Shown piece by piece: positions 18,601 to 24,450 of a DNA stretch of 41,318 nt. A program made the translations under genes and the position numbers. The stretch is from Caldilineales bacterium (lineage in GTDB: Bacteria; Chloroflexota; Anaerolineae; J102): assembly GCA_019695115.1 (NCBI GenBank), contig JAIBAP010000055.1, positions 1 to 41,318 of the forward strand. Direction: 5' to 3'. The notes below the pieces were generated by a model. The model was not told the DNA's origin, ran no database searches, and saw nothing but the letters and a program-made list of their open reading frames with translations. Position 1 is the first letter of the stretch; every line of letters begins with the position of its first letter.

Positions 18601-20120
18601 TGGTCAATTACAGCCTGATCCTGGCCGACGCCGCTGGCCATGCCGTCCCCGGCTTGTCGCAGAGCGGCTCGCAGACGCTGGCCCCCGGCGCCAATAAACT
18701 GACACTGGAGGGTCAGCTCCCGACGGGGCCGGAAGGCGAATACACGTTCGGCGTACGCGTGAGCTTCGACCAGCAGACAGCCTTTGCCGCCGTCAAATTT
18801 CGGGTGACATTGCCGCACAGCTATCTGCCGCTGCTGATGCGGCGCGGCGCCAACAGCCCCACCGCCACGCCCACCCCTTCGGCTACGCTCAGGGCAAGCC
18901 CCACCGTCACCCCCACCACCGCCAGCGCCGACTTCATTCGCCGCGTGATCGAACTAACGAACACCACGCGCAGCCAAAATGGCCTGCCGCCGCTGCAACC
19001 TCAAGCCGATTTGGGCCGAGCTGCCGCCTGGTTTGCCGGCGACATGGCGGCCCAAAACTACTATGACCCCAATCACATCGATCGCCTGGGCCGCGACATG
19101 ACCACCCGGCTGGTCGGCTTTGGCTACACGCCCTACAGCGCCATCGCCGAAAACATCGCCGCAGGTCAGGATTCGCCCGAGGCAGTGGTCACTGCCTGGC
19201 TCAACAGCCCACCCCATCGCGCCAATCTCCTCAGTCCCCTGGTCTGCGAGATCGGTGTGGGCTATGGCTATAGTGCATCCAGCACTTACAAGCACTATTG
19301 GGTGCAGGATTTCGGCTGTCGCTCAGGCGCGGCTACACCCACGCCCACGCGCACCCCCACCCCCACGCCGACGAGTCCGACTGGCGCCACCCCTACCCCC
19401 ACGCCGACGCCCACGCGCACGCCCACACCCACGCCATCGCCGGGCGCGACGAACACGCGCACACCGACCCCGACGCGCACTCCCACCAGCGCCACGCCAA
19501 CCCCAACGCGCACACCCACGCCCACGACTTCTGCGGACGGCTGGCAGACTATCTTCGCCGACGGCTTCGAGGGCGCCTTCCCCGGCCCCTGGCAGCGATA
19601 TGGCGCCCCCACCTGGGGCAGGACCACGTGCCGGGCCAACCAGGGCAGCTATAGCGTGTGGCCGGCGGCGGCTGGCAGCGGCGCGGCGCGGCCTTGTCTC
19701 GATCCCTATCCGCCCAGCCTCGAATCGTGGATGGTCTACGGCCCGTTCGACCTCAGCGACGCCACGGTGGCTGAGGCTTTGTTCGATCTTTGGGGCAAGA
19801 GTGAAGAGGGCGCCGACTATTTCGGTGTGCTGGCGTCGTCAGATGGCGCGAACTTCGACGGCTATCTTCTCGACGGTGATAGCGAGGGCTGGATCGCTGG
19901 CTTTCCGTTCGATCTGGTGGACTATGTAGGCCTGTCGGAAGTATGGTTCGCCTTCTACTTCACAAGCGACGACTCGATCGCCAGCGAGGGCCCGTTTGTG
20001 GACAACCTGATCCTGCACAAACAGACGGGCGTCCAGCATCAGGCGCCGTACCGGCCTGCCTTACCCGCGCAACTTCACCTCCGCCCGGTCAACCTACGGC
20101 TGCCCTGGCGCGGTTCATGA
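12690..20120 (+). CDS. Giant secreted beta-helix protein with a CAP (SCP/PR1) domain
   Basis: A protein of about 2,476 residues. An N-terminal signal segment (VALVMVLALLLSNTHAAPAAG) leads into some 30 right-handed beta-helix turns (about residues 153-1473). Each turn has the pattern N-x-I-G-G...G-N-x-I-S-G-N...G-V-x-I...N-x-V-x-G-N-x-I-G. Next are an IPT/TIG-like domain (about 1613-1703), a carboxypeptidase-regulatory-like fold (about 1823-1913), the hydrophobic motif YLPLLMRRG (about 2045), a CAP domain (about 2080-2210; AENIAAG, WLNSPPHRANLL), a Thr-Pro linker (about 2213-2283) and a C-terminal beta domain (about 2285-2465). The ATG at 12690, preceded by AGGTGG, is preferred over GTG at 12681. 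It is probably a cell-surface or matrix adhesin; the ligand is unknown. Finding YLPLLMR before the CAP domain suggests that the CAP and C-terminal parts were fused on. Confidence 0.85.
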   Translation: MNTAAYSQRFLATRRLQQTVALVMVLALLLSNTHAAPAAGLPAGNGLGGITVSGAEVTAPIGADSAAFTVAVAAPPALAGPALTLAWGEPTVLETRDVVGGIAGQAHPAPAPQPASDRPATPQSFVVRNANPDGPESLYAAIVNANTNPGPDDITFAIAPPGAHTIFVEGPGLPPITDAVTIDATTQPGFDGAPVIELDGSLSTNASGLEIRAGPTTIEGLAINSFPGVGVFILSGEGNVIAKNFIGVALNGTSAKGNKLSGVEIRSNNNRIGGVSASDRNVISANHTGVYINTQATGNRIYGNYIGTDKAGDEALGNHPGAGVAIQDSDTNQVGSDAADEGNVISGNANGILLYGGASGNSIDGNTVGATSSGQESLSNAGYGIVLQGATDNTIGGAVAGAGNLVSSNGNVGIYISAGSNENQVFGNKIGLQAQGTLPLGNGSAGIAIVDSTGNHIGGANEGEGNVIVANVGSGVHISGAAAGNEVRGNQIGVANFANFDAGNAAHGVEINGADDNTIGGPAKSDGNIISGNKLDGIWIGNGAKNNHVLGNRIGLNANGQGRGNRLHGIEIVDVGFNAIGGRTAKPGDAPGNMIAANGSASDAGSGVGILLRGATSGVEVRGNLIGTNDTSAAGLGNDQVGVALVGSGTVANAIGDVDRASANVISGNDKSGVYLGDNATKNRIYGNIIGLAADGATALPNAWHGVMIENASENYIGAPASPAGSPPGNIISGNGDGNAGHGIGVWVLGASTLTEIEGNIIGGDATATLARPNRLVGVLLDGAGAHNNRVGRAAANGGNVIIGNALDGVTIQNGAADNFVYGNLIGLNAANARLGNGRFGVVAAGAGSNRNAIGGPNPLQGNVISANGQAGVWLGETATQNNVQGNKIGTDAAGAAALGNQLSGVVVDAANTNLIGGPGAGEGNLISGNQQHGISLQNGATQNTVAGNRIGTDAAGAAALGNQLSGVQINAANDNTIGGTTTQRGAPPGNLISGNVQDGVILAGGATLNKLFGNIIGADNTGARRLANGYHGVEMAAAPGNFVGGANNAPTALTGNLVSGNGSSEGFGHGVLIWQASANTTVQGNLIGTDLAGEHILPNMLAGVIIDGAGANTNLIGGATAAVRNLLSGNTLDGVLIQNGAADNRVQGNLIGPDITGAQALGNAANGVRIFDAPRNRIGGQATTPGAPPGNVISGNGSSFRAHGIFISGAGATGNWVEGNLIGADATGNVAMSNGLNGVAIVDAKGNTIGGGAGPNAPLRNIISGNFTNGVSISGSTASDNRVQGNFIGLNIDGTKALANRLNGVWVEEAPENVIGGAVAAAGAPPGNVISGNTSNGVTLKGAGATGNLVQGNLIGTDASGEAAWGNGYEGVEINAAPSNTIGGVGAAGAQLGNVIAGNGEHGVLIGNATGNLVQGNVIGATPGGDADLGNTGVGVRLTLGANSNTIGGVQPGAGNIIGHNGGPGVYVDSGIDNAIETNAVGRNEGLGIDLAPPGPTRNDSGDPDDGPNHLQNFPVLLTLSADRKTLTGSLNSRPSQTYRLEFFASPTCDPLGYGEGETFLGATTAATNAGGNAGFSKTFASAVPAGQQMTATATDPDGNTSEFSRCFDGATPVVDAIQPASVSANINVDVTILGYFFQPGLRAWVGTSEVLGIQFLPDETTPPFRSRIKGTLAAGLAPGVYDVTVTNPNGKAGVLPKGFTVRSDISRGLGLATVTYGPYTWSGVTSANHPFVLSCVPHASFTVEEPIYGDPPASVTLVDAQGNVLGAMTKVADIPGGGRYTGTSSAGYTDLGTTVIKKVVWPDGEIMTEVVLSGRLACIDPAGRVYDANTSAPLAGAVVTLYQRDPASGDAIWNPTLSGQLNPQATNNEGRYGWETSAGNFYVTASKPCYADAQSRTVTVPPPVTNLDMGLTPRGCSPVQLGPLGVLDGNGNPVPGLPPGLPPGSSIRLQASIDNGAGAARAAEASAVMVNYSLILADAAGHAVPGLSQSGSQTLAPGANKLTLEGQLPTGPEGEYTFGVRVSFDQQTAFAAVKFRVTLPHSYLPLLMRRGANSPTATPTPSATLRASPTVTPTTASADFIRRVIELTNTTRSQNGLPPLQPQADLGRAAAWFAGDMAAQNYYDPNHIDRLGRDMTTRLVGFGYTPYSAIAENIAAGQDSPEAVVTAWLNSPPHRANLLSPLVCEIGVGYGYSASSTYKHYWVQDFGCRSGAATPTPTRTPTPTPTSPTGATPTPTPTPTRTPTPTPSPGATNTRTPTPTRTPTSATPTPTRTPTPTTSADGWQTIFADGFEGAFPGPWQRYGAPTWGRTTCRANQGSYSVWPAAAGSGAARPCLDPYPPSLESWMVYGPFDLSDATVAEALFDLWGKSEEGADYFGVLASSDGANFDGYLLDGDSEGWIAGFPFDLVDYVGLSEVWFAFYFTSDDSIASEGPFVDNLILHKQTGVQHQAPYRPALPAQLHLRPVNLRLPWRGS

Positions 20121-20134
20121 CCGGCGCCCTGAAT

Positions 20135-20173
20135 TTGACGAGTGTTCATGACGCGGGTATCATGGTATACCAT
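20135..20173 (+). promoter_or_regulatory. Promoter and FadR-type operator of the GntR gene
   Basis: TTGACG (20135-20140) and TATCAT (20158-20163) are spaced by exactly 17 bases. The 12-bp perfect palindrome ATGGTATACCAT (20162-20173) overlaps the -10 box and the expected start point. It contains TGGT-N2-ACCA, the half-site pattern of FadR-subfamily GntR regulators. Autorepression is the natural reading. Confidence 0.75.
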
Positions 20174-20198
20174 TCTACCAGAAGCCATCCTACCGCAG

Positions 20199-20948
20199 AT
20201 GAACACCCGAATCGCCGACATCGAACCCATCGAACGCGAGCAGCGCCTGTACGAGCGCGTGGCCGAGCGCATCCTGACTTTGGTGCGGGAGGAGACCTGG
20301 CGGCCGGGCGACCGCCTGCCCACCGAGCGCGATCTGGCCGAAGCCTTTGGCGTCAGCCGCACGGTGGTGCGCGAGGCGGTGAAGGTGTTGGAGGCGCGCG
20401 GGGTGCTGGAGACACAAACCGGCAGCAGGGCCTATGTGCGCAAACCCGATTCGGCCATCGTCTCGCGTTCGCTCCAGACTTATCTGCAGATGATGGGACA
20501 GGATGACGTCGACCTGCGGCTATGGGAGATCCGGCGGGTGCTGGAAGTGGAGACGGCGGCGCTGGCGGCGATGCGGGCCAGCGACGAGCAGGGCCGTGAG
20601 TTTCAGCGGCTGTGTGGCGAGATGCGAAAACAGGTGCAATCCCCGCGTGTGCTGGCCGAACTCGACCTGCAATTCCATCTCCTGGTGGCGGAATCGACCC
20701 AGAACGAGCTTTTCGGCGTCTTGCTGGCGCCGTTGATCGAGCAGTTACGCAGCCATTTCGTCTACGGCTGGGAGCACTACGGCGACCGCCCGGTCGAGAC
20801 GATTTTCGACCAGCACGAGGCCATCGCCGGGGCCATCGCCCGGCATGACGCCGCCGCCGCCCGCCGTGGCATGGCCGACCATCTCGACTATTTTCGCGGC
20901 ATCCTGCAAAGCAGGAGACGCCAACCGCACGACAACGGAAACCAATAA
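20199..20948 (+). CDS. FadR-subfamily GntR transcriptional regulator
   Basis: A repressor-type protein of about 249 residues. It has an N-terminal winged helix-turn-helix (LPTERDLAEAFGVSR, then TVVREAVKVLEARGVLE) and a C-terminal all-helical FCD ligand domain with family metal-site residues (ELDLQFHLLVAES, FDQHEAIAGAI, MADHLDYF). Such proteins control sugar-acid or organic-acid catabolism and bind an acid effector. The start at 20199 is chosen because the promoter and operator (20135-20173) cover the longer open frame from 20142. The gene heads a co-directional block (cupin, YCII, E1 alpha, lactonase, E1 beta, dehydrogenases) and is the likely local regulator. Its stop overlaps the cupin start by one base (TAATG). 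Confidence 0.88.
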   Translation: MNTRIADIEPIEREQRLYERVAERILTLVREETWRPGDRLPTERDLAEAFGVSRTVVREAVKVLEARGVLETQTGSRAYVRKPDSAIVSRSLQTYLQMMGQDDVDLRLWEIRRVLEVETAALAAMRASDEQGREFQRLCGEMRKQVQSPRVLAELDLQFHLLVAESTQNELFGVLLAPLIEQLRSHFVYGWEHYGDRPVETIFDQHEAIAGAIARHDAAAARRGMADHLDYFRGILQSRRRQPHDNGNQ

Positions 20949-21301
20949 TGCCAACCTCCGCCCCAGCGATCATCGACCCCGCCGATTTGCCCCTGTCCGA
21001 GCACCCTCGCTTCGCCGGCATCGCTATGCAGCAGGTCTTCACCCAGGCCAGCCACCCCTTTGCCAGCCTCGGTCTCGTCTTCGTCCCGCCCGGCGGCGTC
21101 ATCGGCCTCCACACCCACCCGAACGAGATCGAGGTGGTGCACATCCGGGCTGGCCGGGCAATTCTGACCACAGACGGGGTTGAGCGTGACTTCAAGGCCG
21201 GGCAGTTTGTGGCCATCCCCATCGGCATGACCCACGGCCTGCGCAACGAGGGCAGCGAGATGGTCGAGCTCATCACCTTCTTCACCCCGCCGATTTTTTG
21301 A
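20948..21301 (+). CDS. Cupin-domain protein
   Basis: A single-domain cupin of 117 residues. The metal-binding motif is visible as GLHTHPNEIEVVHIRAG (H-x-H-x-x-x-x-E) with the second-motif His in IPIGMTHGLRNEG. It is translationally coupled to the GntR gene (TAATG). Small cupins in such operons act as isomerases, epimerases or dioxygenases, or as ligand-binding proteins; specificity cannot be read from the sequence. Tight coupling to the regulator suggests that it acts on the same metabolite. Confidence 0.85.
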   Translation: MPTSAPAIIDPADLPLSEHPRFAGIAMQQVFTQASHPFASLGLVFVPPGGVIGLHTHPNEIEVVHIRAGRAILTTDGVERDFKAGQFVAIPIGMTHGLRNEGSEMVELITFFTPPIF

Positions 21302-21342
21302 TCCGCGAAGAACGCGAATGACCGCGAAGAGCGGCCTCTTTT

Positions 21343-21666
21343 ATGAACTGGTACATCTACAAAATCCAGGTCACTCGGCAGGCGATGCTGACGGAAGGGC
21401 CAACGCCCGACGAGGCGGCCATCCTTTCCGTTCACGCCGACTATTTGTCGAAGCTCGTCGAGCAAGGCGTCGCCTTCCTGGTCGGGCGCACGCTCACAAC
21501 CGACGAAGGCACCTTCGGCCTTTGCATCTTCCAGGCCGCCTCGCCTGAGGAAGCCGAAACCATCATGCGCAGTGATCCCGGCATCGCCGCCGGCGTCTGG
21601 CGCGGTGAACTCCGTCCCTTCCGCATCTCCTTCCTCGCCGACGCGCTTCCGCATCTCCCGGCCTGA
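21343..21666 (+). CDS. YCII-related domain protein
   Basis: A 107-residue dimeric ferredoxin-like-fold protein of the YCII family. The family pattern HADYLSKLVEQGVAFLVGRT (conserved His and Gly) is in the middle. GLCIFQAASPEEAETIMRSDP with the Asp-Pro pair follows. Members include muconolactone-type isomerase relatives and proteins of unknown role. It lies 41 bases after the cupin gene on the same strand, so it probably belongs to the same operon. No catalytic role is assigned. Confidence 0.82.
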   Translation: MNWYIYKIQVTRQAMLTEGPTPDEAAILSVHADYLSKLVEQGVAFLVGRTLTTDEGTFGLCIFQAASPEEAETIMRSDPGIAAGVWRGELRPFRISFLADALPHLPA

Positions 21667-21711
21667 TGGCATAAGTCAAGTCACATTCAATCAGCGATTC
21701 GGGCGCCACTT

Positions 21712-21739
21712 GACGATGGACGATGGACGGTAGACGATG
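21712..21739. repeat. Heptanucleotide array, GACGATG family
   Basis: Four adjacent 7-base units (GACGATG, GACGATG, GACGGTA, GACGATG) lie in the gap between the YCII and E1 alpha genes. This is a different sequence from the other arrays but has the same period. Confidence 0.75.
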
Positions 21740-21764
21740 CCCATCATCACGGCTACCACCTCGG

Positions 21765-21799
21765 TTGCCAATTACCAGTAACCAATTACCAGTAACCCG
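21765..21799. repeat. Heptanucleotide array, TTACCAR family
   Basis: TTGCCAA, TTACCAG, TAACCAA, TTACCAG, TAACCCG in direct succession, ending 10 bases before the E1 alpha start codon. It occupies the leader where a ribosome binding site would be expected. Confidence 0.8.
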
Positions 21800-21809
21800 C
21801 CACCCTCCC

Positions 21810-22793
21810 ATGCCTCACACCAAGCCCGACCCTTCGCTCTACTCAGGGCAAGCTCTCCTCCATATCTACCACACCATGCTGCTCATCCGCCGCTTCGAGG
21901 AGCAGGCGGTGGCGTTCTACAAGTCGGGCGAACTGCGCGGGTCGCTGCACCCCTGCATCGGCCAGGAAGCGACCGCCGTGGGTGTGGTGCTGCCGCTACG
22001 CCGCGATGACTATCTGACCTGCACCTATCGCGGGCACGGCCACGCCATCGCCAAAGGGCTGGACCCGAAAGAAGGTATGGCCGAGCTGCTGGGCCGGGCC
22101 ACAGGTTGCAGCCAGGGCAAGGGCGGCTCGATGCACTACACCGACCTCAGCATCGGGCTGCTGGGCGAGAACGCCATCGTCGGCGCGGGCGTGCCCATTG
22201 CCGTGGGCGCGGCCCTGCGCGCCAAACTGGACAAGACCGGCCAGGTGGCGATGACGATCTTCGGCGACGGCGCCATCAACCAGGGCGCGCTGCTAGAGGG
22301 GCTGAACCTGGCCGCAGCCTGGAAAGCGCCCATCGTCATCGTCTGCGAGAACAACCTCTATTCCGAGATGACGCCTATCCGCAACACCACCGCCACGCCC
22401 ACGCTGGCCGAGCGCGCCGCCGGGTTCGGGATCAGGACGATGACGGTCGATGGCTACGATGTGCTGGCGACGTATGCCGTTGCGAGCGAGGCGGTGGACT
22501 ATGCCCGCGCCGGCCACGGCCCCGTCTTCATCGAGGTGATGACCTACCGGCTGTTCGGCCACATGGTCGGCGATAACGAGCCGTATCGCACGAAAGAGGA
22601 AGTCGAGGGGTGGCGAGCCAAAGACCCCATCATCACCTTCCCCCGCCGGTTGATCGACGAATTCGACCTGGGCGAAGCCGAGATTGCAGCGGTGCAGGCG
22701 CAGGTCGAGACCGAGATCGCCGAGATCGCCCGCTTCGCTCGCGAGAGCCCGTGGCCCGAGCTGAGCAAGATGGCGGAAGATGTGTTTACGTGA
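21810..22793 (+). CDS. Thiamine-dependent 2-oxoacid/acetoin dehydrogenase E1 component, alpha subunit
   Basis: A protein of about 327 residues in the PdhA/AcoA family. It forms an alpha2-beta2 E1 with the product of 24451-25425 and decarboxylates pyruvate, acetoin or another 2-oxoacid. The thiamine diphosphate motif runs GDGAINQGALLEGLNLAAAW (from about residue 152) and ends with CENN. The start segment is HTMLLIRRFEEQAVAFYKSG, and SQGKGGSMHYTD is the substrate-loop signature. The ATG at 21810 is chosen because the upstream frame is only translated heptamer repeat. Alpha and beta genes normally touch; here they are 1.66 kb apart. No E2 or E3 gene is in the window. Substrate is uncertain; acetoin or pyruvate is likely. 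Confidence 0.88.
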   Translation: MPHTKPDPSLYSGQALLHIYHTMLLIRRFEEQAVAFYKSGELRGSLHPCIGQEATAVGVVLPLRRDDYLTCTYRGHGHAIAKGLDPKEGMAELLGRATGCSQGKGGSMHYTDLSIGLLGENAIVGAGVPIAVGAALRAKLDKTGQVAMTIFGDGAINQGALLEGLNLAAAWKAPIVIVCENNLYSEMTPIRNTTATPTLAERAAGFGIRTMTVDGYDVLATYAVASEAVDYARAGHGPVFIEVMTYRLFGHMVGDNEPYRTKEEVEGWRAKDPIITFPRRLIDEFDLGEAEIAAVQAQVETEIAEIARFARESPWPELSKMAEDVFT

Positions 22794-22804
22794 AGAAAAG
22801 GCAA

Positions 22805-22832
22805 CAATCAACAGTCAACAATCAACAGTCAA
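22805..22832. repeat. Heptanucleotide array, CARTCAA family (inverted relative to 23233-23483)
   Basis: CAATCAA, CAGTCAA, CAATCAA, CAGTCAA in a row between E1 alpha and the four-helix-bundle gene. The arrays after that gene carry the reverse complement (TTGATTG/TTGACTG), so the gene is flanked by inverted arrays of one family. Confidence 0.85.
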
Positions 22833-22853
22833 CGAATAACGGAGGCGCGCGAG

Positions 22854-23216
22854 ATGGCGAAAGGTGATGATATTCAGGAGCGGTTGATTCGATTTGCCGC
22901 CAGAATCATCAAGGTTTGCGATGCCTTGCCATCCTCGATTGCGGGCCGGCATGTGGCCGGGCAACTTCTACGGAGTGGAACCGCTCCGGCTCCGCAGCAC
23001 GGCGAAGCCCGCAGCGCCGAAAGCACCGAAGATTTCGTTCACAAACTCAAAATCGCCGTCAAAGAACTCAATGAAAGCGAAGTCTGGCTGCGCATCATTA
23101 TCGCCAGCGATATGCTGCCAGCCTCACAACTCACCGACCTGTTGGACGAATGCGAACAACTCCAGCGCATCCTCAGCGCCAGCATCAAGACCGCTCGCAA
23201 CTCGGTCAATCGGTAG
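22854..23216 (+). CDS. Four-helix-bundle protein (23S rRNA IVS-encoded family)
   Basis: A 120-residue all-helical protein of the family first seen in 23S rRNA intervening sequences. Typical segments are IRFAARIIKVCDALPSS, LLRSGTAPAPQHGEARSAES and FVHKLKIAVKELNESEVWLR. Start at 22854: GGAGG lies about 12 bases upstream. Members are common as small mobile-looking insertions between genes; their function is unknown, possibly nucleic-acid binding. It sits between E1 alpha and the lactonase, flanked by inverted heptamer arrays. Its last 17 codons plus the stop are duplicated twice downstream as non-coding repeats (see 23166-23488). This suggests that it arrived with, or moves with, the repeats. 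Confidence 0.82.
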   Translation: MAKGDDIQERLIRFAARIIKVCDALPSSIAGRHVAGQLLRSGTAPAPQHGEARSAESTEDFVHKLKIAVKELNESEVWLRIIIASDMLPASQLTDLLDECEQLQRILSASIKTARNSVNR

Positions 23217-23488
23217 GCAGTTCCGTTAGCCGTTGATTGTTGACTGTTGATTGTTGACTGTTGACTGTTTTCTTCTCCTCCGCATCCTCAGCGCCAGCAT
23301 CAAAACCGCTCGCAACTCAGTAAATCGGTAGGCAGTTCCGTTAGCCGTTGATTGTTGACTGTTGATTGTTGACTGTTTTCTTCTCCTCCGCATCCTCAGC
23401 GCCAGCATCAAAACCGCTCGCAACTCAGTCAATCGGTAGGTAGTTCCGTTAACCGTTGATTGTTGACTGTTGATTGTTGACTGTTTTC
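23166..23488. repeat. Three tandem copies of a 108-115 bp unit (gene tail plus heptamer array)
   Basis: Units begin at 23166, 23281 and 23389. Each contains the last ~51 bases of the four-helix-bundle gene, then GTAGGCAGTTCCGTTAGCCG, then a TTGATTG/TTGACTG array. The first array has five heptamers and the other two have four, which explains the 115- versus 108-base spacing. Copies differ at a few positions. Only copy 1 is coding. This fills the ~300-base gap before the lactonase gene. Confidence 0.85.
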
Positions 23489-23514
23489 CTTCCTTCCTCA
23501 AAGGAGTCTTTGCC

Positions 23515-24366
23515 ATGCCCATCATCGACTGCCATCAACACCTCTGGGACCTGAGCAAGGTCGAATACCCCTGGCTTGTCCCTGCCTACGGTCCCCTATT
23601 TCGCACCTATCTTGCCTCTGAGCTGGAGCCGCAACTGGGCGAGGCGGGCGTGGCCGTCACCATCATGGTGCAATCGGCCAACAGCTTCGAGGACACCGTG
23701 TACATGCTCGACCAGGCCGATGTCTTCCCCTGGATGATCGGCGTCGTCGGCTGGGCGCCGTTGCTCGACCCCGAAGCCACGGGCAAAGCTATCGCCCGCT
23801 TCCGGCAGAACCCGTATTTCAAGGGCGTGCGCCACCTCATCCACGAGGAGCCGAACCCGCACTGGCTGCTGCAAGAGCCGGTCTACGAAAGCCTGGGATT
23901 GCTGGCCGGCGCCGGGCTGACCTTCGACGTGGTGGCGACCAAGCACGAGCACATGGCATGCATCCCCGTGCTCGGAGAGAAGGTCCCGAACCTGAAAATG
24001 GTCATCGACCACCTGGCGCAGCCGCCGTTCCAGGCAGGCGAGCTGGGGCAGTGGGGCGAGGACATGCGGGTGGCCGCCCAAAACCCGAACGTCTTCGCCA
24101 AGATTTCCGGCCTGGGCACGGCCAGCGGCGATTGGGAAGGCTGGACCGCCGGCAGTGTGCGCGGGCTGGTGCACTGGGCCATCGACCTGTTCGGGGCCGG
24201 GCGCTGCCTGTTGGGCGGCGACTGGCCGGTCTCGGTGCTGGCGGGCGGCTATGCCAAAGCCTTCGCCGTCTACAAACAGCTCGTGGCCGAACGCTCGCCC
24301 GCAGAGCAGGAGCAAATCAACCACCGCACTGCCGAAGCCTTCTACGGCGTGAAACTGCCCGCATAA
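23515..24366 (+). CDS. Amidohydrolase family 2 / L-fuconolactonase-like sugar lactone hydrolase
   Basis: A metal-dependent hydrolase of 283 residues. It opens with MPIIDCHQHLWDLSKVEYPW, where H-x-H is the first metal-ligand pair and W-D-L is typical of L-fucono-/L-rhamnonolactonases. GVRHLIHEEPNPHWL, PNLKMVIDHLAQPP and CLLGGDWPVSVLAGGY (catalytic Asp) also match. It would open sugar-acid lactones in the cytoplasm. The start at 23515 has AAAGGAG nearby. The frame upstream is heptamer repeat, so the longer open frame is discarded. Together with the Gfo/Idh/MocA and SDR dehydrogenases it suggests non-phosphorylative oxidation of a deoxy sugar such as L-fucose or L-rhamnose. The exact sugar is inferred only. 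Confidence 0.83.
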   Translation: MPIIDCHQHLWDLSKVEYPWLVPAYGPLFRTYLASELEPQLGEAGVAVTIMVQSANSFEDTVYMLDQADVFPWMIGVVGWAPLLDPEATGKAIARFRQNPYFKGVRHLIHEEPNPHWLLQEPVYESLGLLAGAGLTFDVVATKHEHMACIPVLGEKVPNLKMVIDHLAQPPFQAGELGQWGEDMRVAAQNPNVFAKISGLGTASGDWEGWTAGSVRGLVHWAIDLFGAGRCLLGGDWPVSVLAGGYAKAFAVYKQLVAERSPAEQEQINHRTAEAFYGVKLPA

Positions 24367-24425
24367 TTACCAATTACCAGTTACCAATTACCAACAACCT
24401 GCAATCCGTAACTGGTAACTGGTAA
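24367..24425. repeat. Inverted heptamer arrays before the E1 beta gene
   Basis: TTACCAA, TTACCAG, TTACCAA, TTACCAA (24367-24394) are followed after 17 bases by the inverse units CTGGTAA, CTGGTAA (24412-24425). The arms can pair into a stem-loop in the leader of the E1 beta gene, right after the lactonase stop codon. Confidence 0.8.
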
Positions 24426-24450
24426 TTGGCGTCTTCCAGGAACCCACTTG

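Noticed and set aside
23166-23488. Tandem repeats considered as a CRISPR array
   Set aside because: Units are 108-115 bases with near-identical content throughout; there are no unique spacers and no cas genes.
23226-23525. Minus-strand 99-codon frame
   Set aside because: It is simply the translation of the tandem heptamer and gene-tail repeats.
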